Below are positions 43,931-54,806 of a DNA stretch of 64,000 bases, piece by piece; within the stretch, counting starts at the first letter, position 1; each line of letters opens with the position of its first letter. The position numbers were made by a program, and so were the translations under genes. This stretch comes from Pollenia angustigena (lineage: Eukaryota > Arthropoda > Insecta > Diptera > Polleniidae). The notes beneath the pieces were generated by a model. It was not told the origin of the DNA and did no database searches. It saw nothing but the letters and a program-made list of their open reading frames with translations. The stretch lies in the NCBI GenBank assembly GCA_930367215.1, contig OV884056.1, positions 88,857,285-88,921,284 on the forward strand. Reading direction: 5' to 3'.

Positions 43931-44081
43931 TTTTTTTTGTCATTATTTTTTATTGAATCTTCATATATTAAATATGAACTAACAATAATTAATCAAATCT
44001 TAACCTAATACGTTATTTTATGTCCTGCCAGTGCCAGACAAAATTTTCTTCATCACGGGTTCTGTTCACTTATGTAGGTGT

Positions 44082-45213
44082 TTATCGCTCATCTAATTGG
44101 GTAAGTGCTGCAGTGTCTCTTCTTCTTAAGCGAGTGTGGCCGCCATGATTTAAAATATTTCGAACTAGTGAAGTTGGGTGTTGTTCAAGCCTTTTTAAAT
44201 ATTTTATTGCATATTTTGTAATCATAGTTTTAACTAATGGCACATTGAGATCCTTATGAATGTTTGAGTTTTTAACATACAAGGGAGCGGCTGTGATTAT
44301 TCGAAGAAGTTTAATTTGGCGCCTTTGAATTTTTTCGATATTAGAGACCGAGGCAGTGCCCCATAGCTGAATACCGTAGCACCAGATAGGCTTTAAGAAA
44401 GAGTTGTAAAGTAGAAGCTTGCAATCGAGACTAAGGACAGAATTTCTTTCAATAAGCCAATGGATTTGAATGGCTTTTAGTTTCATTTGAGTTTATTTTG
44501 CCTCTATATGGCATTTCCACGTTAATCGCCGATCCAGATGTATACCGAGATATTTAACATGCGAATGTTGAGGAATTATTTGATAATTAATTTTAAAAGG
44601 GGGCAAAATTCCCGGCGCAAGGTGAATGTAATATGTACGCATTTTTGCTCATTGACCATTATCCTCCATTGTCTTAACCATATTTCCAGTTGAAATATAT
44701 GATGCTGTAAGTAACGCGATGCTTCATAACGATTTTCGTGGACGCTTTGAAAAGCTGTATCGTCTGCAAATGTTGAAGTTTGTGTGTAGTTGCTTGTTGG
44801 CATGTCCGGAGTATAAATTAAGTATAATAGGGGGCCCAGGATGCTGCCTTGTGGGACTCCAGCGGCAATGGGCTGAGGTGAACTTAAGAAATTTCCTTCT
44901 TTAATAATAAATTGACGACCGACTAAGTAGCTTTCTAGCAGCTTGTCGGTGTTAATTTTAAAACTAATAATTTCTCAAACAGCTTTGACGTATTTGATAA
45001 TAAGCTAATAGGCTTATAAGACTCAACTTTTATATGATCTTTACCTGGCTTTGGTATCATGGTAACTAAGGAAACCTTCCATTTTTGAGGATAGTATTCA
45101 AGGCGTAAAATAGCATTAAAAATAAAAAGAATAATTTTCTTTGCTATGCGAGGTAGCTCCAAAAGCATTTTATTACTGATCTTATTAATACCAGGTGCCT
45201 TCTAAGTGTTTAA
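44082..45213 (-). pseudogene. LINE ORF2, reverse transcriptase C-terminal part
   Basis: From right to left: VTMIPKPGKDHIKVESYKPI with SLLSNTSKLFEKLL (RT fingers, near 45050-44960), a junction, GVPQGSILGPLLYLIY (motif B, about 44840), FADDTAFQSV (catalytic FADD in motif C, about 44780), WLRQWRIMVNEQKC, then thumb and connection blocks with LLYNSFLKPIWCYGIQLWG and a C-terminal HTRLRRRD before the stop at 44082. The segment between fingers and motif B, including catalytic motif A, has been deleted at about 44940. Frameshifts occur near 44490-44575. It reverse transcribes element RNA in living relatives. Confidence 0.85.
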
Positions 45214-47667
45214 AAGAGTTGTCAATTATTCGCCTTTCAACTTTGTTCGAATAGTTCAAATAATTGTTTTTGTTCGTTCGATCAAACGATTAAATCTAAA
45301 AAATTGTTCGATTAATCGATGAGAACAACGAATAAAAAAAATTATTTAATAAAAAAAAAATTACTATGGAAAATCTTCCATTCCATTCGCATAAATATCG
45401 TTGTATTTCTTAAAGGCATCGTAAAACCCTTAATTCCTTAATAATCCGATACTACTCTGGATTTTCGAAAGGCGTTGGCAGACATACCATCTTCAGCTAA
45501 ATTTCTGTCTACAATTTCTTCTGCAGAACAGCCCCTGTCTCTCTTAATGTATTTTCCATTGACCCAAGTTCTTGATGTCGTTGGATTATCTTGCACCACA
45601 TCGTTTTCAATGGTAATATTGTGAAAAAAAAAATTTTTTTAAAAATATACACTCAGGTCTCGTTTTATGCGGATTCAAATACATACCTACGATTTTTAAA
45701 TTAACGATTCTTTTAGAATTTTAACAGATTTTGAAAAATTAGATGTTTTTTAAGCTTTTTACCGTTTTACAACTAAAGCAAGTTTGCAGCACTGGTATAT
45801 ACATACGTCATTGTTTGTTTTATGTTGAGTTTTTTCTATGCATAGCCGATACGTATGTATGAGTATTTTCAAACTTATGAAGATCACATAATAAAAGTTT
45901 TATAATATAATAAGTACGCCGAAGGCTAATTTCGGTAAAAACAATATCAAAAACTTAGGTCGAAGTTTAAACATCAATCGATTTTCTATTAGAATCACTT
46001 AATATTTATACCCACACCACAATAGTGGAGAGGGTATTATGCATTAGTGCTGATGTGTGTAACGCCTTAAAATAGTGGTCCTAGACCCACCTTAAAGTAT
46101 ACCGATCTACTTAGAATCACTTTCTGAGTCGAACTAACGATGTCCGTACGGCTGGCTGGCTGGCTGTCCATGTAAACTTGTGCGCAAAGTGAGGTCGCAA
46201 TTTTAGAGATAAGTTGATAAAATTTGGGTCATAGGATATTATTGGCACAAGGACCAAGCCTTCGTCCTCTCAGAAACTATCAAACCGATTTTAATGAAAT
46301 TTAAAACATAGATAGAACCATATCTATATGGACACAAAATGTATAAATTTTTGAAAAAATCGGACCACGAGTGGAGATAGGGGCAATTTCGGCCTCTCAA
46401 ACAGATTTTAATGAAATTTAAAGCATAGATAGATCCATATCTATAGGTACACATTAGCTATACAGTTTTTAAAAAAATAGGACCACAAGGGGAGGCAGGG
46501 GGCAATTTCTTCCTCTCACAAACTTTCAAACTGATTTTCAAGAAGTTTATAAACATAGATAAATCCATATTTACATGGACACATAAGCACGATGTGTTTT
46601 TAAATACTGTGGTGTAGGGTATCATATGGTCGGGTTTGACCGACTATACTTTCTTACTTGTTTTTTGTTTGATTTGTTTTTAGGTCGAAAAGATCATTTT
46701 ACAAACAATTCTTTGAACACTTTACCACCCTGTAACTCGACAAATAAACATCTTAGAAAAAAAAAATTTCGCACACCTTTTCATATCTTCTAGAACTATA
46801 GTTATGCAAAATATAAAGGAATTATGAACATTTTTTTATTGGGTTGTCCGCTTCACAAATAATGCCTCAAATATATTTTTGTTGATTTTTTTATGCGGGT
46901 TTGTTTTGATTTTTTAATGAAAATTTGAATTTATGCGGTTTTTCAGAATTTTGGAACGAATTATTAGTTTTTACATGAAGCTAGAGAATCGTTTTATGCT
47001 AATTCAATTTGTGCTATTTTTTTGGAACGCATTTATCGCAAACAACATTTTATACTTTCAAGATATGATTTATATCAATCAGTTCTTTATTTTAAGTTTT
47101 TTGGTTATTTCTAAATACTTCATCCGAAATTGAAAAATTCTCTTTCTTGAAAATTTTTTAACCTTTGAGAAGGTGAGTTGCAAAACTCGAAATATTCTGA
47201 TTGCATCAATGTATGTCCGTGCTAAAATCATGGAAGAGGACATAAATTGATACAATTAGTATATTTCTTCTCATAAAGCGCCAAAAGAACTGTTAGAATG
47301 AATTGTCATTTCGTATTTTTAATTTTGTAACGAACAAGTTTTGCAACTCACCAACTCAATTGTTTGTTAAGATTTGAAATACAATGAGTGCTCCACACGG
47401 TTTTTGCTTACTAAACATTGAGATAAATTACAACCAGGGCTATCGCCACAATATTTTTTAACTTTCCTACATTTTGTATAAAATCACTAACAACGTTTGA
47501 AAATAAATCACATTTTTAGCTTTTATTTAATATATTTGTTCGATTAATCGACATTAATTAATCGATTTATTCGTTATTCGAAAATCGTCGTTTTAAAATT
47601 ATTCGAACAAGAGTTTGGTTTTGTTTGATCGATAAATCGAATTATTCTTAATCGGTTGACAACTCTG
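45214..47667. mobile_element. hAT-type element B inside the LINE, TSD GTGTTTAA
   Basis: AAGAGTTGTCAATTATTCGC on the left and, inward from the right, CAGAGTTGTCAACCGATTA are the same termini as element A (6118-9571). The 8-bp GTGTTTAA is duplicated perfectly at 45206-45213 and 47668-47675. The interior matches element A near 8640-8750 and 8780-9480, but the transposase-like region and 142-bp array are missing. A different element is nested at 46003-46663. Removing it joins the two halves of LINE ORF2 in frame, apart from one TAG codon. Confidence 0.85.
46003..46663. mobile_element. Dispersed element with TATACCCAC / TTTCTTACTTG ends
   Basis: TATACCCACACCACAATAGT at the left and GGTGTAGGGTATCATATGGT with CGACTATACTTTCTTACTTG at the right bound modules sharing CAAACTGATTTT, ATAGATAAATCCATAT and AATTTTTGAAAAAATCGGAC words at about 120-bp spacing. 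A GGCTGGCTGGCTGTCCATG tract is near 46150. It is the same architecture as 9990-10745, from another family. Class unknown. Confidence 0.55.
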
Positions 47668-48386
47668 GTGTTTAAGTCACAAATAGCCTTTTCGATTTCT
47701 CTTATCTCAAATCTGAGGGTAAAAGCTGCTGTAGCAGCAACAGGTGGTAACTCGATCGCAATATTGTGAGCTATTTTTGGTGTAAATAAGTTTTTCAAGT
47801 GACTAACAAACAGATTTCCTTTTTCCATATCGTTTCTTGCCCAATTATCATTCAAGTTTCTTAATGGTTGCTTAGATGTAACTGGCCTTTTTAGATTTCT
47901 AGCTGCACGCCCTAATGAGTAGTCAGATTGTGGAGTTGCATCAAGTTCCTTAAGCCGTTTTCTGATTATGTAGTAAGTTTTTTTGTGCACTCTTTTAATA
48001 AAATCTTAAGTTGCGGGGATCTGTAAAGTTGCCACTCTCTTCGAACTCTCTTTTTTTCAGTCAAGAGCCGCTCGACATCTGAAGAATATATTTTATTATT
48101 TTTAATTTTTTTGGGGGCAATATTGGAATGTTGAACAGCTAGTTTCAGAAAACTGTCAAAATTGTCAATAGAGCGATCTACATAATCCGATGTACTGAGC
48201 AGAATGGGTACTGAGATATTTTTTATATTTTAACCAATTAATTTGCTTAGCTGTCGTCGCTATGTAACCAGTCGGAGGTACAATTCTATTGGGGTTCATT
48301 ATAGTAACAATTGTAGGTGTGTGGTCGGAAGATAATTCTAGGGAGGCTTCAACATGAATCATTTCTATGGGAATGTTTTTAACCAC
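47668..48386 (-). pseudogene. LINE ORF2, linker between endonuclease and RT
   Basis: Frames 48386-48165 and 47990-47668 cover the end of the endonuclease (SLELSSDHTPTIVTI, with the catalytic SDH) and the linker before the RT fingers (YSLGRAARNLKRPVTSKQPL, WARNDMEKGNLFVSHLKNLF, IREIEKAICDLN). At least two frameshifts separate them (near 48165 and 48000). Such linker sequences are typical of Jockey-clade ORF2. The hAT element cuts the coding sequence right after ICDLN. Confidence 0.75.
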
Positions 48387-48939
48387 GCCGAAATCGATGA
48401 CATCTGGTATTTTTTTATGATCAGTGTCCGCTCGCTACCACATTTAAATCCATTTTAGAAATTGTGTTAAATAAAACACGACCCTTTGGTGTTATAAGTC
48501 GCGACCCCCAGAGAGTATGTTTAGCGTTATAATCGCCAGCGGCTAGGAAACACGGTCCTAATGATTTAAAATATTTATAATATTGGTCCTCCGATATTGA
48601 AAATCGAGGCGGGGAGTATAACGATGAAATTACCAGGTTTCTATTTAATTCCTCAACGCAAATGTTCGTTGCTTGGAGATAATCTTCAAGATGATCACAC
48701 ATTAGGTAGTGTTTGATTCGGGTTTTTATCAAAATAGCAGAACCTCCACAAGCTCTATCTCGTGGGTCCTTGGTATTATATAGTATATAACCATTTATTT
48801 TAAATGTATTTCTTGAGGTCAACTGAGTTTCAGAAATCATCATGACATCAATTTGTTTATTTTTAAGAAAGTATTCTAATCCATTTTTATGTTGGCGGAT
48901 GCCGTTTGCGTTCCAAAAACAAATTTTTAAACAGTTCAT
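48387..48939 (-). pseudogene. LINE ORF2, apurinic-like endonuclease domain
   Basis: The 172-codon frame (48939-48421) starts with MNCLKICFWNANGIRQH (catalytic Asn), then VMMISETQL (catalytic Glu), ILYNTKDPRDRACGGSAILI, VISSLYSPP (Tyr) and LAAGDYNAKHTLWGSR (Asp/Asn pair). These are the ordered motifs of the EEP endonuclease that nicks target DNA for non-LTR retrotransposition. A 2-bp deletion near 48420 shifts the frame after VVASGH. The start ATG overlaps the ORF1 stop as ATGA, a coupling arrangement known in Jockey-like elements. Confidence 0.9.
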
Positions 48940-50340
48940 GGTTTGTTAAGTACAACTTGCAATAACATAGATTGCATTCTAAGCATTTCTTGCATCATAT
49001 TACCCATTGTGTTCGTAAAATTATTTACTGTTTGCACTAATGTTTCCATGGTTTTTTCTAAATAAGTTAGAAACCGGAGTTTCATCAGTACTTGGCGAGG
49101 CACCTTGCATTGGCTGATGGTTTGATTTTAGGACGTTAGCGTAAGAGGTTCTGTGTTTTCTAGGCTGGGGGGCTTGAATTGCATTTGTGTTTACTTGATT
49201 TGCAACCTGCATTTGAGGGGTATTTGTTTTCGGTCCAACCGTCTGCTTGACGATATTATATACAGGGCATCCTCTATAATTGGCAGTGTGATTACCGCCA
49301 CAGTTGCTACATTTTTTTATGTTGGGGTCGGTTTTAGACTTATCGCAAGAAACTGTACCGTGTAGTTCGCCACATACTTCGCAGACAGGGGGTAAGTAGC
49401 AGTATGCATTGGTATGGCCAAATTCTTGGCAGTTTAAGCACTGAACAGGTCCATTTTTTTTTGTGCGGCTCTTCTATAGTTATTCTTCTGTAGAGAATAT
49501 ATTTTAAATTGTAAATAGGATGTGTTTCGTTTTTTTTTACCTTAATGCCGCCGGGTTCAAACTCCACTCGAAAAAGTGGTTGGGAAATTTTTTCTCTATT
49601 TTTAATATTTACTACATGTTTTACCTTGAAGCCTTTTTCTTCTAGGAATATTTTAACCTCTTCTGGGTCCACACATGAGTCAATACCCTTAATCACTACC
49701 TGTAGACCTTTACTGCTTTTCAGTTGGTAGGTATAAAAGTTTTTTTTAAGTGTTTCAAAGTTGTTTACTATTTTGCGAAAATCATTCTCATGATTGACTT
49801 GTATTTTTGTCTCGTTTATACTTCCACGCTTGATAGCCGCTACGTAAAACGAATTTTCACCTATCACCGATATCAAACTCTTTATGACCTCATTTGAATT
49901 TTGCTCCCTAAGATATATGGGGGGAGGCTTGGACGGTTTAATGACGTTTGGTGATTCAGAGGATTCATCCTCCAGAATTGCAAACCGATTTTGAGTATTT
50001 ATTTTATCAAAAGATGGTACTTTTGAGGCCGAAGTAACTGCTGCAGAGGTAGGGCTGCGTCCCTGTTTAAGCAATGTTATGTACCTGTCCATACCAACTT
50101 GTACTGTAGGCTTTTGACAACTTTTTACAGGGGGGTTTTCCATTGCATTTGTGTTTGAGTTCATGTTATCATTTCCCACTAAATTTGTTTTTGACGTCAC
50201 GGCAATACTTGCTGGCCTGGCAACACTTGTCACCAAATCTAGTTGTAGTTTTTTTAATGAGTCACTATCCACTGTTTTTGTAAACACCGAGGGTGATAGG
50301 GAACGTGTTCGAGTAATTGGCTTAGCCGTTAAATAGTTTA
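48937..50340 (-). pseudogene. LINE ORF1 (gag-like, zinc-knuckle protein)
   Basis: The frame from about 50340 to 49340 contains TQNRFAILED, a central region (KGLQVVIKGIDSCVDPEEVK, an RNA-binding-like PRE_C2HC-associated fold) and RVEFEPGG. A frameshift at a run of nine A near 49455 leads to three zinc knuckles: CLNCQEFGHTNAYC, CEVCGELHGTVSC and CSNCGGNHTANYRGC (49440-49250). A second frameshift near 49055 leads to a Met/Gln-rich, probably coiled-coil tail ending NKP-stop at 48937. Function in relatives: binds element RNA. The N-terminus is missing. Confidence 0.85.
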
Positions 50341-50344
50341 TATT

Positions 50345-51253
50345 AGGTCTGTCTGCGTAGACATATTTTGCGCAAAATGTTGCAAAATCTTGCAAAATGT
50401 TGTCTGCGTACTCCAAATCTCTTGCAGCGGGAGAGCCAAAAAGAGAATTTTTTGACAGTTGGAAGTTAGAGAACTTGCAAAATGTTGCTGGAGAAATTTT
50501 CGCTTGCAAGATTTTGCAAAAAGTTTGAACAGCTGTTTGAATGAAATAGTTTTTGTGAAATGAAAATAAAAATTGAAATTTAACAATGGCAGAGGTAAGT
50601 AGTTAGAATTGTGTTGATTTTTAACGTTTATTATAAACAAACCATTTTTCTTCATGCTAGAAACGTCCAAATATACAGTGCGACCGTGGCGTAAGTGGAG
50701 TGGAGATGGCAGAACAAATATAACCAGCAGAACTTTGTGGATCAAACTTTGCAATTTTGGAATGGTGTTCCTGGCGAGCACTTCACATCCAAATTATTTT
50801 TCTCCGTTGTCAAGCTGTTGGAGGGCACTCTATTGGGCATTTCATTCTTTTTTTCCATTGCAAGCCGGCACTATGTTGGGCAATGTAAGCAAAAGAAGTT
50901 TTATAAAAAACCCGACAAATAAAACTAAAAACTGAGAAGAAATTGAACTTACCAAATTAATAACAGTGTAAGAAACAGGTTTTTTAATTTACAACACTTT
51001 TTAAGCTTCACTTTAATTAATAAATTTTTAATTTACCTCGAGAATTCAATTTTGCGTACACATATGCTAAAATTCTTTTGCTTTGTTATTTCAATTGTTT
51101 ACACACCGATCAGCTGCTTTCTTGCAAGATTTCACTGGATACTGTCTGCGTACTTTTTGAGATTTTTTCAGCCGATAGAGTAATATTGGTCTTACTCTCC
51201 CAAAAAAAAAATTAACTGAGTATTTGCTACTGGAAAAGTACACAGACAGACCT
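50345..51253. mobile_element. TIR element AGGTCTGTCTGYGTA, between LINE and Penelope
   Basis: AGGTCTGTCTGCGTA on the left and, inward from the right, AGGTCTGTCTGTGTACTTT are inverted repeats. Flanks are ATT (50342-50344, 51254-51256), or TA if the ends are set one base in. Further words repeat inverted or direct inside (TGTCTGCGTACT at about 50400 and 51143; TCTTGCAAGATTT). It contains a possible exon pair: ATGGCAGAG before GTAAGT at 50586-50600, and a CATGCTAG acceptor near 50660 followed by an open frame to about 50922. The predicted protein is not recognised. Confidence 0.6.
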
Positions 51254-51311
51254 ATTGTTTTGTTTTGTTTTATTTATTTCTGCATTATTTTCATTTGCAT
51301 TAACTAAAACG

Positions 51312-52084
51312 TACCTGGACACCAAACTAAGGAGACCTCATCAGGAAGGATAATGAATTTCAACGCAACCCAACCGAAAAATCAAAAAATCAACACTGCT
51401 AAAAATTTCATCTCCAGGGTTTTAAACATAAGCGATGAACTTTTTCACACTAAAAACAAAAATATAATTTTCAATATCCTTAAAAGCAATAGTTTCCCAA
51501 ATAAACTTATATCAACACTAATAGAAGACACAATTACGAAAATAAAAAAAAAAAAATGATAATAACCCCACTAATATAGAAAAAGAACAAAAATATTTTT
51601 ACAGTGTAAAATACATCCCGGGCCTCACTGATAATAAAAACATACGAACGTCAATAGAAACAAATAATATAAGCTTTGCTTATAAACCCAATAAAACACT
51701 TAGCACTATATTCTCTGCAATAAAAGCTCCAATAGAAAAACAAAAACAAAACAACATTGTGTACGAATTACAATGTAAAGGGAATAACGAACAAAGTTGC
51801 GAACTCATATACATTGGAACAACAAAACGATCCCTTGAAACTAGAATGGGAGAACATATGATGGATATACAAAGGAAAAAAGAAACGACAGCATTATCAA
51901 CACACATTTTAAATACACAACATAAAATTGATTTTGAGGGGGTGCGAATACTAGATAAAGTAAGGGGGGATAAGAAGAGATTTACAATTGAAAGTCTAAG
52001 GATACAAGAAAACATAAAGAAGACGATGAATGTTAAAGAAGACACTAACAATATTAGCGCAAATTATAGGGTTGCAATTACTTA
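51312..52084 (+). pseudogene. Penelope-like ORF: RT thumb plus GIY-YIG endonuclease
   Basis: The frame opens in the RT thumb (KETSSGRIMNFNATQPKNQK, then FISRVLNISDELFH) and runs to a poly-A frameshift at 51541-51556. It resumes with KYIPGLTDNKNI, FAYKPNKTLSTIF and a GIY-YIG endonuclease: NIVYELQC, then LIYIGTTKRSLETRMGEH and LSTHILNTQHKIDFEG, with the Cys and His residues that form the CCHH finger-like element of Penelope endonucleases. It ends at a TAA (52082-52084). The RT core upstream is missing, cut near 51256 next to another transposon. A living relative reverse transcribes and nicks target DNA. The endonuclease half has no internal stop. Confidence 0.9.
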
Positions 52085-52273
52085 ATCGTGACAGTGATAC
52101 TTGTTTTGATATGTGTTTAACTTTAAATTTATGTTTTATGTTTATATGTTTAATGTTACATGTAAAAGGAGAAATTTAATTTAATGTGAAAAACTCATAT
52201 TGTAAGTTTAACTCTTTTAATGTAATTTATTTGTATTTATGTTAATTTATATATTTTTTAAAATTTTAAATAG

Positions 52274-52324
52274 ACGCTCCCTTGAAAAAGTCGACAAAAA
52301 ATCGACGGAACGTCGGGAAAACTG
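52274..52324 (+). ncRNA. Degenerate hammerhead-like motif at Penelope 3' end
   Basis: Downstream of the GIY-YIG frame, GTCGACAAAAAATCGAC forms a perfect 5-bp stem II with loop, preceded by TTGAAAA (expected CTGATGA) and followed by GGAACGTC (expected GAAACGTC with cleavage after GTC). TCCC before the core can pair with GGGA after the cleavage site (stem I). Three core positions are changed, so self-cleavage is unlikely, but the layout matches Penelope-type hammerheads. Confidence 0.5.
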
Positions 52325-52855
52325 TAATAAAAAATTGCTTTTTATTTACATTAATTAACCTTAGGCCCTATTAGCTTAAATAAAAAACAAATCAATTAAA
52401 CAACAAATTGGCCAAATATCAAAAATAAAACGTAAACGTTTCTTTCATTTTGTCTTAGTGTTGTTTCACTGTTCGTACTCATGCAAAGAGTTTTTTTTGT
52501 TTTTCACCGTTTTGCTTTGCTTTTAATATTTTTATTATTTATTGTATTACAACAACACAAAAAATAAGAAATTTAAGCTTAAATGTTTTTGTTCAGAATA
52601 TGTATACATACATACATGTATGAACATTCATACGTATGTATATATTTTTACTTTTTTATTTTATTTAATTTTATCGTTTTAATTGTTCACTATTATGTTA
52701 AATAATTTAAATAACAAAATATATTATTTATTTTAACCGTCCATTCGCTGCTGATATACATATGTCAAAATCAGATATGATTAATTAATAGTTCAAATCG
52801 TATGCGGGGTTAAAAATACACGTCTGTATCACAACAAAGCACAAACTAAATTTTG
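52325..52855. other. AT-rich spacer
   Basis: Probably Penelope 3' flank followed by low-complexity TACATACATACATGTATG near 52605-52645. No gene recognised. Confidence 0.4.
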
Positions 52856-54040
52856 AAATCGTATTTATAATAAACTTTGTATTCCCGAAAATAACTTTGA
52901 TAATTAAAATTTATTGATAGTTCTTCATTCTTGACTGCCGCGGGGCTCGAACCCAGGCTTTAATGGACAGTAGCCCGTTTCTGTATTTCTCACATCGTAA
53001 AACTTTTCGCATGAAACGTGTGAATTGCAACCAAAATAGTGTGAAATGAAACAAAAAATGGTTTTTCTCACACAAGTGTTTCCGTATCTTTTTTTTGCGA
53101 GAATTATCTGTCATTTAAATAATTTTCCAGCAATTTTTGGAAGGATGTGAGAAAAAGTGTTTCTATAACAATATTTTGCGAAAAGTTTCTTTCAAGAACT
53201 GTCAAAATAAGTCACATTTGAAATTGGTGGCGAGAAAAATAAAATGTAGATATTTTAAATTTAAAATATGATTATATACTATTTTTTAATAATTGTTTTG
53301 GCACAAAAGTGTACATATAAGATGAGAATATCAAATATCAATCATATATTGTATATGTATATAAGAAGTATTCAAAATAAGCCAAGTCGGTCCATTACTT
53401 TCCCTCGAAATTTTGCTTTTGCCGATACATTTTTTAGGGAAGACAATTTCGAGTACAATTTTCACAATAGGGATATATATAAAAATTTAACCCTTGTTTC
53501 TAAAGATATCTTTTTTTTCCAATAAACAAACATATAAAAATGTTTACAATTATCTTATTTCGAAGACTAGGCTTATAGTGTAACACGCAACGCCAGCAAT
53601 TTAAAAATTCAAGATGAATTTCTATAGAAAGTAACAACAAAATTATAAGATATTTTTGATTTTGTTTTTGCTTTCGTCACTTTTTTTAGAAAAAAAAAAT
53701 CATCAAAACGTCACTTTGTTAATATCGGAACAAAAAATCGTCAAAATGACGATAACTCGTCAAATCTGGCAGCCCTGTTTTTATTATATTTATTTCTTTT
53801 GTTGACGTTTCGCTTTTATTTGATACTTAATTACTGGAAATTTTCCAGTATAAACAGAATTTGTTGTGTCTGTTTTCGCATTCAAATATAGAAATACTTT
53901 TATCTCATAAATCGAGAAACGATGGAATTTTTTGTTTCACACTTCATGTAAGAAATTTTACGATGCGAGAAATACAGAAACGAGCTACAGGTTACCCTTA
54001 TATGTTTCAATTGTAACCACTCAATTTCTTCAGAGGGTTT
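52856..54040 (-). mobile_element. SINE copy split by a long-TIR element
   Basis: 52900-52970 (TTAAAATTTATTGATAG, B box as GGGCTCGAACCCA) and 53988-54040 (GGTTACCCTTATATGTTTC, AACCACTCAATTTCTTCAGA) are the two halves of the SINE seen at 5243-5508. The uninterrupted copy reads GGACAGGTTACCC at the break. Sequence at 52856-52900 (TTTGTATTCCCGAAAATAAC) resembles the Penelope-like family tail at 43800. Confidence 0.65.
52971..53987. mobile_element. Long-TIR element, family CTCGC, complete with CAG TSD
   Basis: TAGCCCGTTTCTGTATTTCT and, inward from the right, TAGCTCGTTTCTGTATTTCT start TIRs of about 45 bp (through CGCATCGTAAAA). CAG is duplicated at 52968-52970 and 53988-53990; the SINE paralogue shows the empty site with a single CAG. 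The arms contain GTGAGAAAAAGTGTTTC and GGCGAGAAA words shared with 25285-26186. No transposase recognised, so the superfamily is unknown. Confidence 0.8.
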
Positions 54041-54798
54041 TTAAAATCAACATGGTTAGGGCATTTCTAAGATTCACAAAACGTAAACATTTTTTTTTCA
54101 AAACAGCTAAGACGTTTCTTAAGATAAAACTAATTTATTTTCACACGATATTCCTTTTTGAGTGTTTGTAGTAAAAATTTATAATAGTTAAAAAAGGCTG
54201 AAAACATTTGATAAAACTTCTATAGATATGCAAAAATGCTAAAACATTCACACTGATACAAAAATTAAATACTTTTAGATTTCGTTTTTCTCACTCTTTT
54301 TGCGCTTTTACTTAAGCCTTTATGACACTTCATTTTTTATTTATTGAATTTAAAGAAAGAACCAGGAAATGCTGAAAAGAGCAAACTAAAGTTTTTATAT
54401 ATAAAAAATGTAAACAAAATTTTATTTTATTTTTTCTTTTTTATCAAAGTAATATTTTGGAATACAAAATTTTAATTTAAAAGAAAATATAGAAAATGAT
54501 AGAAAGAAATGACCGAAATAAAGTTTTCGGTCACACTCGGTCATTTCTCCTAACACCAAAATTAAAAATGTGACTACTCGCTCATTCATTTCCTGTAGTC
54601 TACTTTGACAAGTCGACCTCCGAAAACATCACCATATGTTGACTTGACCCCAACTTTAAGTCAATTCGCCTTGTTATGATTTTGTTTATTTTATTAAATG
54701 TTGTAAACTTTTTGGTTTTGGGAAACCTAAACACAAGACAAACAAAAAGCTTTTAATATTTCAAGCTTTAAATGTCAACTTTTTTTAAATTTTTGACG
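54041..54798. other. Spacer, nothing recognised
   Basis: AATTCGCCTTGTTATG near 54664 resembles the terminus of the MITE at 54807 in inverted orientation, but stands alone. Confidence 0.4.
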
Positions 54799-54806
54799 GT
54801 TTGCTA

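Larger units (their letters stand above)
43935..50340 (-). mobile_element. Jockey-type LINE, minus strand, split by a hAT element
   Basis: A two-ORF non-LTR retrotransposon transcribed leftwards: ORF1 (50340-48937), ORF2 endonuclease and reverse transcriptase (48939-44082), a short 3' UTR and a poly-A-like tail (T-rich on the plus strand at 43930-43940). It is 5'-truncated, with ORF1 lacking its N-terminus at about 50340. A 2.45-kb hAT element (45214-47667) interrupts ORF2. Frameshifts at homopolymers and an internal RT deletion make it inactive, but long frames survive, so it is fairly young. Confidence 0.85.

Noticed and set aside
44719..44904. 61-codon plus-strand frame
   Set aside because: Shadow of the reverse transcriptase motif B/C region on the opposite strand.
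51330..51350. CTGATGA on the minus strand upstream of the Penelope frame as a third full hammerhead
   Set aside because: No stem II or GAAA follows at a suitable distance, and the sequence is part of the RT-thumb coding frame.
51680..52051. 123-codon minus-strand frame
   Set aside because: It is the antisense shadow of the GIY-YIG endonuclease frame, with the Leu/Phe-rich composition typical of shadows.
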